A stretch of DNA of 59,224 bases from Melioribacteraceae bacterium (GTDB lineage: Bacteria; Bacteroidota; Ignavibacteria; Ignavibacteriales; Melioribacteraceae), in contig JAKIUC010000027.1 of the NCBI GenBank assembly GCA_021647785.1, forward strand, positions 1-59,224, written 5' to 3'. Positions 1 to 7,950 of this stretch are shown in pieces (the first letter of the stretch is position 1; each line of letters begins with the position of its first letter). The notes under the pieces were generated by a model. It saw only the letters and a list, made by a program, of their open reading frames with translations. It was not told the DNA's origin and did no database searches. The position numbers were made by a program, and so were the translations under genes.

Positions 1-85
1 AACTGTTTTTAATTTTTGAGAATTAAGGACATTTTTTAGAAAAACCATCTCAATACATCGTGTCGTATTTTGGGCTTTCCCTAAA

Positions 86-1745
86 TTATAGGAGAATATC
101 TTGATTGGAGACTTTACGACCTGGCACAAAATAAGAACTTGAATGCCAAATTGCACTTGTACCTCTGTTTCTAGTTCCTTTAGGGTCGCTAGTATCATCA
201 TAAAACCAAGGGTCTTTGAAGCCAACACTACCAATACCATCAATGCCTTCACTATTGGAAAGTACAGTTGCATTACCAGCATTTTTTAAATAAAGGTAAA
301 TACTTTGATATTTCTCTTGAGCCATTTCATTTTCTCTAACGATGTAATCCGAATGACTTATATATTTAGCTATTAAAGTAACATCCGGATATGATTCTGA
401 CATATGACTAAATCTTTTTGTTGTTCCAGTTACAAAGCCAGGTTTACTCCTAACTGAAAAACCAGATCCAACTGGTAACTCCTTGGAATGAGCATAAGAA
501 CCCTCAGACCAAAAATTTGAATTTTGTTCCCATACTTGAATTTTTCCTATTTGATTTTGCCCATCACGCTGATAAAAATACACCGTGTTTTGTGGACCAC
601 CACTAGCAGTTTCAGTTATATGAAAAGACTCGCTAAGACCATAGCCATTTATTTCATTTAGCATTTTAATTTTATACTCACCAACAGGATAACTACTTGG
701 GATGTTCCAAGTGTATGGTGAATTTTCACCTGGAATACTTGTATAACTATCTGTAATCTGATCATAATCGACATAATCACCATTACTATCCTTTTTTAAC
801 ACATCAATATTAATTAATATCTCATGATTTCCACTCCATTGGATTTGATAAGTACTACCTTTTACCCAATATGAACTTGCATTTGGCTCGTTTATTGTAA
901 TTAAACTAGCAACACTCCATCCCATATCCTCTAATATTGATAATGTAATTTCACCAGGCGAATGTATTGCTTCTGCTTTACCAAGAGCTGGCGTCATTAA
1001 TGAATTATTATCATTTGCGGGATACGACTCCTCATCCAAATGTGCAATACTAGTACCATCCACCCATGTAGTTGGTGCATATATTTTAGGATTAACTCCG
1101 TTGGCTATTGCACTTGTTCTTGTTCCCATTATATATAAATCGTTACTAACTAATTCAGTTCCCAATTCAGTAGAATTATTTGCTAACGACAATAAACTAA
1201 AAGCTGTTGGAAGTGAATTCTTAACAATCAATTCATCAAAATAGTTATACTGTGTGCTACCTTTTTTTGTTGTTGTATTATAACTATATGAATCGGCAAA
1301 ACCTAAACCATGAGCTATTTCGTGTAGCATAGTTGAAAGAAAATCCGTTTTGTCTGCTGGGGTATTTCCATCAAGTCCATAATACCATTGAATTTGACTA
1401 TCTGTATTTATATTTATTAGAATGTCAAAATTTGTCCCATTAAGATTTTCATTTTCAATATATTCAGCTAATGCAACTGGGAACCAACGAGTTGAATTAT
1501 TAGTTGTTGAATGATATGATTCAGGTGTTGCGTTAGCCAATATTAACCCATTTCCGTCATCCGGAATACTTTTCCACTCAGCTCTAACTTTTATTTCTCT
1601 AATACATAACTCCAAATATTTAATGCTTCTTGTAAAGCAGTTTGTGCTTCATCATTTGGTGGACTAATAAAGGTAGGCGTAAAAGTTGCTGTACTTGTTT
1701 TATTTAGTGCAACTCTATCTTTGTATATAATAGTATCTTTCTCAT
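86..1745 (-). pseudogene. Frameshifted secreted zinc metalloprotease (HExxHxxGF type) with KRE9-like domain
   Basis: The reading frame below position 1615 encodes a zinc-protease core with HEIAHGLGF (about position 1324), then a KRE9/Ser-Thr-rich-type domain (ITINEPNASSYWVKG onward) and a C-terminal part containing FKDPWFYDD and TRNRGTSA. It has no true start. The 5' part lies in two other frames. An ATG at 1743-1745 behind an AGGAG box reads MRKILLYTKIELH and stops at 1704-1706. A second frame reads SPPNDEAQTALQEALNIWS and stops at 1591-1593, where the homology continues in the third frame. So there are two frameshifts within about 150 bp, and almost no signal peptide remains. Related secreted proteins seem to continue past the NRG motif, so the 3' end may also be broken at 86. 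The family role would be extracellular proteolysis. Sequencing error is possible, but two shifts plus loss of the leader favour a decayed gene. Confidence 0.75.
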
Positions 1746-1800
1746 TTTATACTCCTAAAAATAATTAATAATTATGACGGAGTTTTATTACATTTGATAT

Positions 1801-1895
1801 AACAAAGGGAGAGAATAACAACTTGCCAAGCTGTTATTATAAACGCAATCCCTTTGTTTATCTTACTGCTCAGATACCGTCAATATCTGGGCAGT
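1801..1895. terminator. Two strong hairpins between convergently spaced gene ends
   Basis: The first has a 10-bp perfect stem, 1801-1810 with 1849-1858, enclosing a second stem (1814-1820 with 1832-1838). The other is a 12-bp stem, ACTGCTCAGATA (1865-1876) with TATCTGGGCAGT (1884-1895), containing one G-T pair and a 7-nt loop, followed by AT-rich sequence. They lie just downstream of the minus-strand lipoprotein gene and before the protease pseudogene, so they most likely terminate the lipoprotein transcript. Confidence 0.6.
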
Positions 1896-1931
1896 ATTTA
1901 TTATTTCTATTTTCTTTAGCTTTAACCTCCT

Positions 1932-3257
1932 TTAATTTCTCTTTCCAATAATTATTACATTCTTATATATTCCAATTGTGGCAACAATGTTACCTTTTAC
2001 AGAAACGGCACCAAGGTTTCCATCTAAAATATTATGTGTTTTCCAAGTTGCACCGTTATAGTAATTTAGGTCACCATTTAACCCAACAGAAACTATGTTA
2101 TTATAATTTTCACCTTTTATATCCATAACTAAAACATCTTTTCCTAATTCTTCTTTTATCCAAACATTACCTTTTTGTTTAAATATTCCTTCGCCTGCAA
2201 CTAATAATAGCTTTTCATTTAAACCCCATATAGTTTCAATTGCATTTGTATGTTTCCATTTAACTTCTTCAACTTTACTAATATCTGTTATTTTTGAGAT
2301 AGTCTCTTTACTTCCTGCTATTGTAAAGTAAACCTCATTTTTTGCTGTTTTTGTATTATTAAAACCCCAAATATCAGATATTATATTTTCTGTCCCACTC
2401 TCTATTTTTGTCCATTTATTTCCATTGTAATGGGCTATATTTCCACCATTTCCCACCACATAAAAATCTCTGCTTGATGTACCCCAAATGGTACTTATTG
2501 TAAATAAGTCCTCCCATTTAAATCCCATTTTTTTTACGGAATAATTTCCCTCTGAATCAAAAAAGGCTATTTGAGCATTGCTGGAAATTATAAAGTCATT
2601 TTCATTAAAAATAAAAATAGATTCACAGGGTGATGATGTTTTACCTGCATCAGGTTGAAAAGGGTCTATATAAAACTTCACCCTCTTCAACTCCCACTCG
2701 TCCCCATTCCAATGAACAGCATTGTATGGTTGCACCCAAACGCCATTGCTGTCAAATTTATCTGTATCTTCCGTATGTATTTCACCTACTGCCCAAATGT
2801 TGTTTTCGTTTATTATGGCTATGTCTTTTAAATAACTATAACCATCATTTCCCAAAATAAAAGTTTCCCAAGTAAAGTTGTGGCTTGTAGTATCCATTGT
2901 GATAACTGGTAATTTGGTGCTAAATACTGTACCCCTTTGAAAGAGGCTCGATGCTTGAAAAGTGTATGTTTGGTTAGGCAATAAGTTTTCTACAAAGAGT
3001 GTTGTATCGCTGCTATTTATATTTGCCTCTATTACTGTTGAGTCATTCTGCTTTAATTTTATTTCTATTGGTAGCGATATGTTTTCAAGTTTTAAGTTTA
3101 ACCAAGCTTCGGTACTGCTTGCATCTTCTGCTGTTAGTATAATTTTCTTGTTGCTTTGCGGTTCGGTGGTGTTGCAAGAAGTGAGAAGCAAGAGGGTAGA
3201 AGTGAGAAGTAAGAGGAATAATATATGGGATGGGAATTTATGTTTTTTAGATTTCAT
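1932..3257 (-). CDS. Beta-propeller-like lipoprotein
   Basis: 441 aa. A lipoprotein signal ends at LLLTSC (Cys about residue 28). An Ig/fibronectin-like segment follows to about residue 120, then repeated propeller-type units carrying INENNIWAVGEI, TIWGTSSRDFYVVGNGG and IISDIWGFNN, each about 45-50 residues long. This type of exported lipoprotein is common in Ignavibacteria and is often annotated as a glucosyltransferase without biochemical support; I see no catalytic motif. It is probably attached to the outer membrane and binds a partner or glycan. The signal peptide contains a near-perfect duplication (LLLLTST, LLLLTS), matching a GAGAAG/AGAAGT-rich local repeat at 3180-3220 in the DNA. 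Single-gene transcript with hairpin terminators at 1801-1895. Confidence 0.7.
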   Translation of the reverse strand: MKSKKHKFPSHILFLLLLTSTLLLLTSCNTTEPQSNKKIILTAEDASSTEAWLNLKLENISLPIEIKLKQNDSTVIEANINSSDTTLFVENLLPNQTYTFQASSLFQRGTVFSTKLPVITMDTTSHNFTWETFILGNDGYSYLKDIAIINENNIWAVGEIHTEDTDKFDSNGVWVQPYNAVHWNGDEWELKRVKFYIDPFQPDAGKTSSPCESIFIFNENDFIISSNAQIAFFDSEGNYSVKKMGFKWEDLFTISTIWGTSSRDFYVVGNGGNIAHYNGNKWTKIESGTENIISDIWGFNNTKTAKNEVYFTIAGSKETISKITDISKVEEVKWKHTNAIETIWGLNEKLLLVAGEGIFKQKGNVWIKEELGKDVLVMDIKGENYNNIVSVGLNGDLNYYNGATWKTHNILDGNLGAVSVKGNIVATIGIYKNVIIIGKRN

Positions 3258-3410
3258 TTTGTTTCCTTTGGTATTAAATAATATAGAACATTGCTACTCT
3301 TTGCAATTAAAATTTTAGGTAAGATTATTTTATTTTCTGTTTTCATTCATTACCCAATTACCCAAGTAAAATATTGTACCTTTTTATTTACTACAAATGC
3401 AACTTAATTA

Positions 3411-3517
3411 TACCGACAATGAATTGGTTTTCGGAATTCCAAAAGCGAATATTGTCGGTATATAACAACAAAATTGGTTTCCAAATCCGAAAACCAATTT
3501 GTGTTGTGTATATAACG
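3411..3517. repeat. Compound palindromic repeat (TATACCGACAAT arms)
   Basis: The intergenic region 3258-3863 has no convincing gene. It holds this compact palindromic block. ATACCGACAAT near 3413 pairs with ATTGTCGGTAT near 3460-3472, and AATTGGTTTTCGGA (about 3427-3440) pairs with TCCGAAAACCAATT (about 3486-3499). The left arm, about 25 nt long, recurs inverted at 34660-34684. The right part, with CCGAAAA...CAATTTG and GTTGTGTATAT, resembles 39745-39772. This looks like a dispersed non-coding element. Confidence 0.6.
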
Positions 3518-3726
3518 GCCGTTTCTTTTAAACAACTCATACTCAAGTTAAAACCAAGCAATAATCACACCATAAATTATTTGTTAAAATTTAATTAAAA
3601 ATGAATAGTAAAAATTTTTACAAGTAAATATTACAGATTGAACTTGAAATTTTACCGGTAAAATTAGTGTGTTTTTTACTTCCAATTGTATTATGATATA
3701 TTCTTATGTCAACTAATATTTATTAT

Positions 3727-3758
3727 AATAATATTAACTTATATTAGTTAATATTATT
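3727..3758. repeat. 12-bp perfect inverted repeat
   Basis: AATAATATTAAC (3727-3738) and GTTAATATTATT (3747-3758) form a perfect 12-bp stem around an 8-nt loop. It lies about 105 bp downstream of the DUF4252 remnant at 3864, so it may be an old terminator. It is very AT-rich, so the stem is weak. Confidence 0.4.
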
Positions 3759-3863
3759 ATGTTAATGCTTAAAGAGTTTGGAGTTATTTATAAAACAGAC
3801 TACTACAAAAAAGGAATGCCCTTGACACTAATCTGTGCAACGAGAATTTATACAATATACAAC

Positions 3864-4059
3864 TCAATGCCTCATTGCAAAATCAAGTCCTTTTTCTCTA
3901 ATTGCAATTTCAATAACTTTGTGAAGATTTCCGAGTACTTCTACAAGAACAACTTCCTCATTATTTACCGATATGATAAAAAGTTGATTCAACTCATCAT
4001 TATGCACTCTAACAAAAATGGCTGCCATTTCATTGTCGGTATAACTTCTTTGAACTCAT
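3864..4059 (-). pseudogene. Decayed DUF4252 gene, second of a tandem pair
   Basis: An AGGAGG box and an ATG at 4057-4059 follow the upstream DUF4252 remnant directly, but this frame reads only MSSKKLYRQ and stops at 4030-4032. In the next frame the sequence continues as NEMAAIFVRVHND, then NQLFIISVNNEEVVLVEVLG, and ends at 3864. That matches the C-terminal half of DUF4252 proteins (edge strands ending in a V-x-v-x-G pattern). The first two thirds of the gene and its signal peptide are missing. The break falls within a 16-nt match to the dispersed repeat arm seen at 3411 and 34684. DUF4252 proteins usually sit in pairs beside ECF sigma/anti-sigma genes; none is present here. Confidence 0.6.
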
Positions 4060-4068
4060 AATTTCCTC

Positions 4069-4368
4069 CTATTTATCACCGTCAGAATCATCGTTAGCAT
4101 TTTCCCCCTTCTGTTTATTTAAATCACTAATTGAGGGTATATCAAATTTATCACTAAGTTCACCAATAGTTTCTAAATTTATATTGCCAACAATATTTAT
4201 AAAGGCAGCCTCGCCTCCTTTTTCAACAGTTGTAACTACAAGTCCGTCAATATTTTCTTCGTTGGAAGTAAGAATAAATACATTTACTACTTCATCTCGC
4301 GAACGAGTTTTTACAATTCTATCCCAGCCAGTATTCATAAGCTTTTCATCAATTGAAGTTTCATTCAT
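4069..4368 (-). pseudogene. 5'-truncated DUF4252 gene
   Basis: About 99 aa. It retains only the C-terminal half of a DUF4252 protein: GWDRIVKTRSRDEVVNVF, then GLVVTTVEKGGEAAFINIVG and NINLETIGELSDKFDIP, with an acidic tail DDSDGDK. Family members are normally about 160-180 aa and begin with a signal peptide. Here an in-frame stop lies four codons upstream of the first ATG, and no ribosome-binding site is visible, so the gene appears to have lost its 5' half. The stop at 4069-4071 abuts the AGGAGG box of the next DUF4252 remnant, which shows that they were once an operon. Confidence 0.6.
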
Positions 4369-4525
4369 CAAACTTTTTTAAATTCATTGATTACTAAGTT
4401 ATAAAAACTGATTTTGAAACTTTGTTTTCCAGCTTCTTATATAAAGACGAAATTAACTAATAAATTGTTACAATATTTTTGATAATTATTTTATTGTGTT
4501 TTTTTTATTTGTATTGAATCTAAAT

Positions 4526-4561
4526 AAACAGTAATTTTAAATCAGAAATTTAAATCTGTTT
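4526..4561. promoter_or_regulatory. Dyad in the leader of the DUF438 operon
   Basis: AAACAG (4526-4531) and CTGTTT (4556-4561) flank an imperfect AT-rich dyad (ATTTTAAAT and ATTTAAAT) 25 bp before the start codon at 4586. It could be an operator or a leader hairpin. It is not a recognisable FNR/CRP site. Confidence 0.3.
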
Positions 4562-4585
4562 TAAGAAATTTAAGGAAAATAAATA

Positions 4586-5818
4586 ATGAGTGAATTTATA
4601 AATAATAGTCGGCATCGTGTTAATCAGTTAAAAACATTAATTCTTGGTTTGCACGATGGAAATTCTGTTGAAGAGACACAAGCAAAATTAGTTGAAATGA
4701 TGGGAAGCGTTCCTTACAGCGAAGTAGTGCAGGCAGAAGAGGAATTAATTGAAGAAGGTTTAGACCGTGAGGAAATATTAAAACTTTGCGACCTGCATAC
4801 AGATGCACTTGGTGGTGCAATTGATACATCAATGGCAAAAGATATTCCTGAAGGTCATCCGCTTCACGTTTTAATAAAAGAGAACGAAGCACTTCAAAAA
4901 CATATCGATAAAATAAAACACTTCCAATATGCTGTTGATAAAGGTGAACCAAGCGAAACCGATAGAAAAACAATCATAGGAATTCACACACTTTTTAATG
5001 AGTTAATGGATGTTGATAAACATTATTTGAAACTTGAAAATTTACTTTTCCCATTTTTAGAAAAATATGAAATTACCGGACCACCAATGGTGCTGTGGGG
5101 TAAACATGATGAGACTCGTGCATTTATGAAATCATCAATCCAACTACTTACAGAGAACGGCAATATTGCTAATGAAGAATTATCCGGATTTTTTGAGTTA
5201 ATTTTTAATCCAACATTAAAATCAATATCAGATATGATTAAGAAAGAGGAAACAATTCTTTTCCCGATGTCGATGGATACCCTTACTGAGATTGACTGGT
5301 ATGAAATTCAGCAGCAAAGCGAAGATATTGGATTTTGTTTGTATGTGCCAGAAACAGAGTGGATGCCAGAGATATCTGAGGAAGATATTGTTACAACAAA
5401 ATCGAGCGATAAAGTAAAATTATCTACTGGCTCATTTACCCCGGAAGAGTTGGAGGGATTTTTGAACTCGCTACCTGTTGATTTTACTTTTGTTGATAAG
5501 GATGATAAAGTTAAATATTTTTCGGAAGGTCGCGATAGGGTATTCCCCCGCAGCAAAGCTATAATTGGAAGATTGGTGCAGTATTGTCATCCACCATCGA
5601 GCGTTCACATTGTTGATCAAATATTAGAGGATTTCAAATCGGGTGCACAAGAGCAAGCAAAGTTTTGGATACCGATGGGAGATAAGTTTGTTCACATAGC
5701 TTACTTTGCTGTTAAAGATAAAAACGGAGATTATCTTGGAACTGTAGAGATGAGTCACGATATAAGTAGTTACCGCAAGATAGATGGCGAAAGAAGAATT
5801 TTAAATTACGAGGATTAA
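4586..5818 (+). CDS. DUF438 protein with hemerythrin-like (HHE) and PAS domains
   Basis: 410 aa, cytoplasmic, no signal peptide. Residues 10-80 form the DUF438 domain (VNQLKTLILGLHDG onward). Residues about 90-240 form a hemerythrin-like cation-binding bundle with the expected His/Glu ligands (HPLHVLIKENEAL, DVDKHYLKLENLLFP, LWGKHDETR). Residues about 285-405 form a PAS domain (VDFTFVDKDDKVKYFSEG ... LGTVEMSHDIS). Family members bind a di-iron centre and are linked to oxygen or nitric-oxide sensing in anaerobes, but the exact reaction is not established. The start follows AAGGAAAATAAATA. The next gene begins one nucleotide after the stop, so the two are co-transcribed. Confidence 0.85.
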   Translation: MSEFINNSRHRVNQLKTLILGLHDGNSVEETQAKLVEMMGSVPYSEVVQAEEELIEEGLDREEILKLCDLHTDALGGAIDTSMAKDIPEGHPLHVLIKENEALQKHIDKIKHFQYAVDKGEPSETDRKTIIGIHTLFNELMDVDKHYLKLENLLFPFLEKYEITGPPMVLWGKHDETRAFMKSSIQLLTENGNIANEELSGFFELIFNPTLKSISDMIKKEETILFPMSMDTLTEIDWYEIQQQSEDIGFCLYVPETEWMPEISEEDIVTTKSSDKVKLSTGSFTPEELEGFLNSLPVDFTFVDKDDKVKYFSEGRDRVFPRSKAIIGRLVQYCHPPSSVHIVDQILEDFKSGAQEQAKFWIPMGDKFVHIAYFAVKDKNGDYLGTVEMSHDISSYRKIDGERRILNYED

Positions 5819-5819
5819 T

Positions 5820-6356
5820 ATGAAAGATATAAAAAATATAATTAAAACTGAGATAACACCTCAAACAATGGTTAGTGATTTGCTCGAAAATTATCCAGAG
5901 TTAGAGGATAAACTAATTGAAATATCACCAATTTTCAAAAAATTAAAAAATCCCTTATTACGAAAAACCGTAGCAAAGGTTGCAAATCTTAAACAAGCTG
6001 CAACAATAGGTAATGTTCCAATTGGCGATTTAATAAATAAACTTAGAGCAGCAGCAGGGTTAAATAGCATTAATGTTAAAGATGATTCACCAAAAAAACA
6101 AATCAAACCAGAGTGGGTAAATAAAGAGAATGTAAAAATTGAGTACGATGCATTTATTGATTTAGAAAATGGAATTCACCCGGTAGGCAAAGTAACAAAG
6201 GAAATACACGATATCACTGGTGATGAGCTATATTTACTTTCAACTCCATTTGTTCCTGCCCCGCTAATACAAATGGTTGAGGAGAAAGGTTACGAAGTTT
6301 ATGTTGATGATTTGGGAGACCAAATGTTTGAGACTTATATTAAGAGAAAAGATTGA
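5820..6356 (+). CDS. DUF1858-DUF2249 two-domain protein
   Basis: 178 aa, cytoplasmic. Residues 10-80 match DUF1858, a small helical domain (ITPQTMVSDLLENYPELE...) also found in hybrid-cluster/hydroxylamine-reductase contexts. Residues about 105-178 match DUF2249 (DLENGIHPVGKVTKEIHD ... LSTPFVPAPLIQMVEEKGY), a SirA/TusA-like fold. Both domains recur beside hemerythrin and NO-response genes. The one-nucleotide gap to the DUF438 gene implies translational coupling and a joint role. No catalytic residue can be assigned. Confidence 0.8.
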   Translation: MKDIKNIIKTEITPQTMVSDLLENYPELEDKLIEISPIFKKLKNPLLRKTVAKVANLKQAATIGNVPIGDLINKLRAAAGLNSINVKDDSPKKQIKPEWVNKENVKIEYDAFIDLENGIHPVGKVTKEIHDITGDELYLLSTPFVPAPLIQMVEEKGYEVYVDDLGDQMFETYIKRKD

Positions 6357-6367
6357 TTACTGATTGG

Positions 6368-6393
6368 TAGTGAATAAAAATTTTCATTCACTA
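6368..6393 (+). terminator. Hairpin after DUF1858-DUF2249 gene
   Basis: TAGTGAAT (6368-6375) pairs with ATTCACTA (6386-6393). A second small hairpin, TCTGC/GCAGA, follows at 6417-6433. No long T-run follows, so efficiency is uncertain. Confidence 0.4.
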
Positions 6394-6520
6394 CGATTTA
6401 GTAAATTATTATAGTTTCTGCAGAAAAAGCAGACGTCATTTCTGTAAATATTATGCAATTAGACAACAAAATTTATACCTTTAAGTATATAAGAAAATTC
6501 AAGATATAAAGAGAACTAAG

Positions 6521-6958
6521 ATGAAAAGTTATTTCAAGATATTTGTTATGCTTATTGTGGTTCTGTTAAATATTTATAGTTGTGACTCAGCAACTGAGTC
6601 AGAAAAGATTATTGTGTATGAAGTTATTTCAATTAATGATAAACCAGTTGAAGAATATAAGGACTATGCTGACAAAGTTGAAGTGGTTGATTTCCCATTG
6701 TTGTTCTTTTTTAATAGTATTACTCCACCTTATGAGGGTAAAGTTTTGCTTTATAAACTAGGAGGAAGGGAGTTTCAAAATGCAACTTTTGATGGGGAAA
6801 ATTATATTAGAATTAATGTTGAAGGGGAGTTGGAAAGAGCTTCAGGGATTAGTTTTTTTTGGCTAAAATTTGAGAATGATAAAATGTCCGGAACTTTTTG
6901 TGTGACTGGTAATACAGTAGATGACTTATGTTCTAAATTTGAAGTACAGCAAAGGTAA
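6521..6958 (+). CDS. Small hypothetical lipoprotein
   Basis: 145 aa. The signal peptide ends with a lipobox-like LLNIYSC (Cys about residue 21). The rest is a small beta-rich domain without a family I recognise: VYEVISINDKPVEEYKDY near the N-terminus and FFWLKFENDKMSGTFCV near the C-terminus. It lies between the DUF438 pair and a hemerythrin gene, 25 bp upstream of the latter, so the two may share a transcript. The start follows AAGAGAACTAAG. Confidence 0.6.
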   Translation: MKSYFKIFVMLIVVLLNIYSCDSATESEKIIVYEVISINDKPVEEYKDYADKVEVVDFPLLFFFNSITPPYEGKVLLYKLGGREFQNATFDGENYIRINVEGELERASGISFFWLKFENDKMSGTFCVTGNTVDDLCSKFEVQQR

Positions 6959-6983
6959 GAGAAATTAAAAACAAAGAAAAATC

Positions 6984-7424
6984 ATGAAACGACATAAAAC
7001 AATAATTCCACTTTCGCATGACCATCATGTTATTTTAAAATTAGCACAGGAAATTAAAAGGAATTTTATAAAAACAGTTTTGGGCAAGAGTTCAATAGAG
7101 AATAAAGTTAAGCATGTAATTAGTACTTTTAAAAAGGAACTATTGCCTCACTTTAATCATGAAGAGAATATTCTATTTCCATTGGCAAAAGGGAAAGATG
7201 CTGAGTTAGATAGAATGATTGATGAAATTATTGAAGAGCATGATAAAATTGGACGATTAGTTTCAAAAATTGAAGTAGGAGATAAAGAGCAAAATTTAGA
7301 TGATTTAGGCTTTTTGTTGGAATCACATATTCGCAAAGAGGAGCGTATAGTTTTTTCAAAAATTGAAGAGATACTTGGAGACGAACTCAATATTATTGAG
7401 GGTCAGATATATGCTAAAAGATAG
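6984..7424 (+). CDS. Hemerythrin-domain protein
   Basis: 146 aa, cytoplasmic. It is a single hemerythrin/HHE four-helix bundle with visible ligands: SHDHH near residue 12, HFNHEENILFP near 55, EEHDKIGRLV near 85 and ESHIRKEERIVF near 112. This ligand pattern matches small bacterial hemerythrins that bind O2 or protect against NO and peroxide. Together with the DUF438 hemerythrin 1.2 kb upstream it makes two di-iron proteins in one plus-strand group. Confidence 0.85.
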   Translation: MKRHKTIIPLSHDHHVILKLAQEIKRNFIKTVLGKSSIENKVKHVISTFKKELLPHFNHEENILFPLAKGKDAELDRMIDEIIEEHDKIGRLVSKIEVGDKEQNLDDLGFLLESHIRKEERIVFSKIEEILGDELNIIEGQIYAKR

Positions 7425-7522
7425 CCCTAACATCTGAGTTTATATTATTTATCCTGAAAATATTGACTTGCTTTCACTTTTGCAACACCTTAGAAATTTT
7501 TCAAAATAATTCTGCTTGCCTC

Positions 7523-7942
7523 TCATCCATTTTGTCCCATATCTTCCCATGACCATGACGTACCGTCCCCATTGTATCTGAAAAGTATCCAGTTTGGAGC
7601 ATAGTATTGTACCATAAAATCGTAACCATTACTCCACCACCCATTTGAAAGTCCTGTTCGTGTTGCTGGTTCATTTTGGGGATAGACTGAAATAAATAAA
7701 AACAGATTATTTGTTCCTGCTCCAGTTGAAGCCATCTCAACTCGAACATATACATTGGTAACATCATCTGTAACATAAATATTGCTAAAATCCCACCCAG
7801 TACTTCCATCACCTGTTGCATCGTTACCGAGAACAGTAATAGCAGACCAATCGGCAAAAGATCCATCAATTGTTATTTGTCCATTAATAGAAAGAGAAAA
7901 GGAAAGAATAAATAAACACGTAATAAATATGTTCTTATTCAT
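7523..7942 (-). CDS. Short secreted CBM9/DOMON-like carbohydrate-binding protein, probably truncated
   Basis: 139 aa. A signal peptide ends at SINGQ. One copy of the IDGxxxDW module follows: ITIDGSFADWSAITVL, then NIYVTDDVTNVYVRVEM, then FISVYPQNEPATRTGL and NGWWSNGYDF. The same module occurs twice in the gene at 20957-22633 and once in 22665-24893. Here the protein stops at SWSWEDMGQNG, before the last strands and without a T9SS sorting domain, so it looks 3'-truncated. A GAGGT box precedes the ATG, and it begins 8 bp after the GH36 gene, so it is the last gene of the long minus-strand run. It may bind glycans; whether it is functional is unclear. Confidence 0.6.
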   Translation of the reverse strand: MNKNIFITCLFILSFSLSINGQITIDGSFADWSAITVLGNDATGDGSTGWDFSNIYVTDDVTNVYVRVEMASTGAGTNNLFLFISVYPQNEPATRTGLSNGWWSNGYDFMVQYYAPNWILFRYNGDGTSWSWEDMGQNG

Positions 7943-7950
7943 ATTTTACC

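Noticed and set aside
1591..1615. Programmed -1 frameshift in the metalloprotease gene
   Set aside because: No clear slippery heptamer or downstream structure, and a second shift plus a missing signal peptide argue for decay.
3759..4061. Plus-strand 100-aa ORF beginning MLMLKEFGVI
   Set aside because: It is the complement of the decayed DUF4252 gene, which has an AGGAGG box and recognisable protein sequence on the minus strand.
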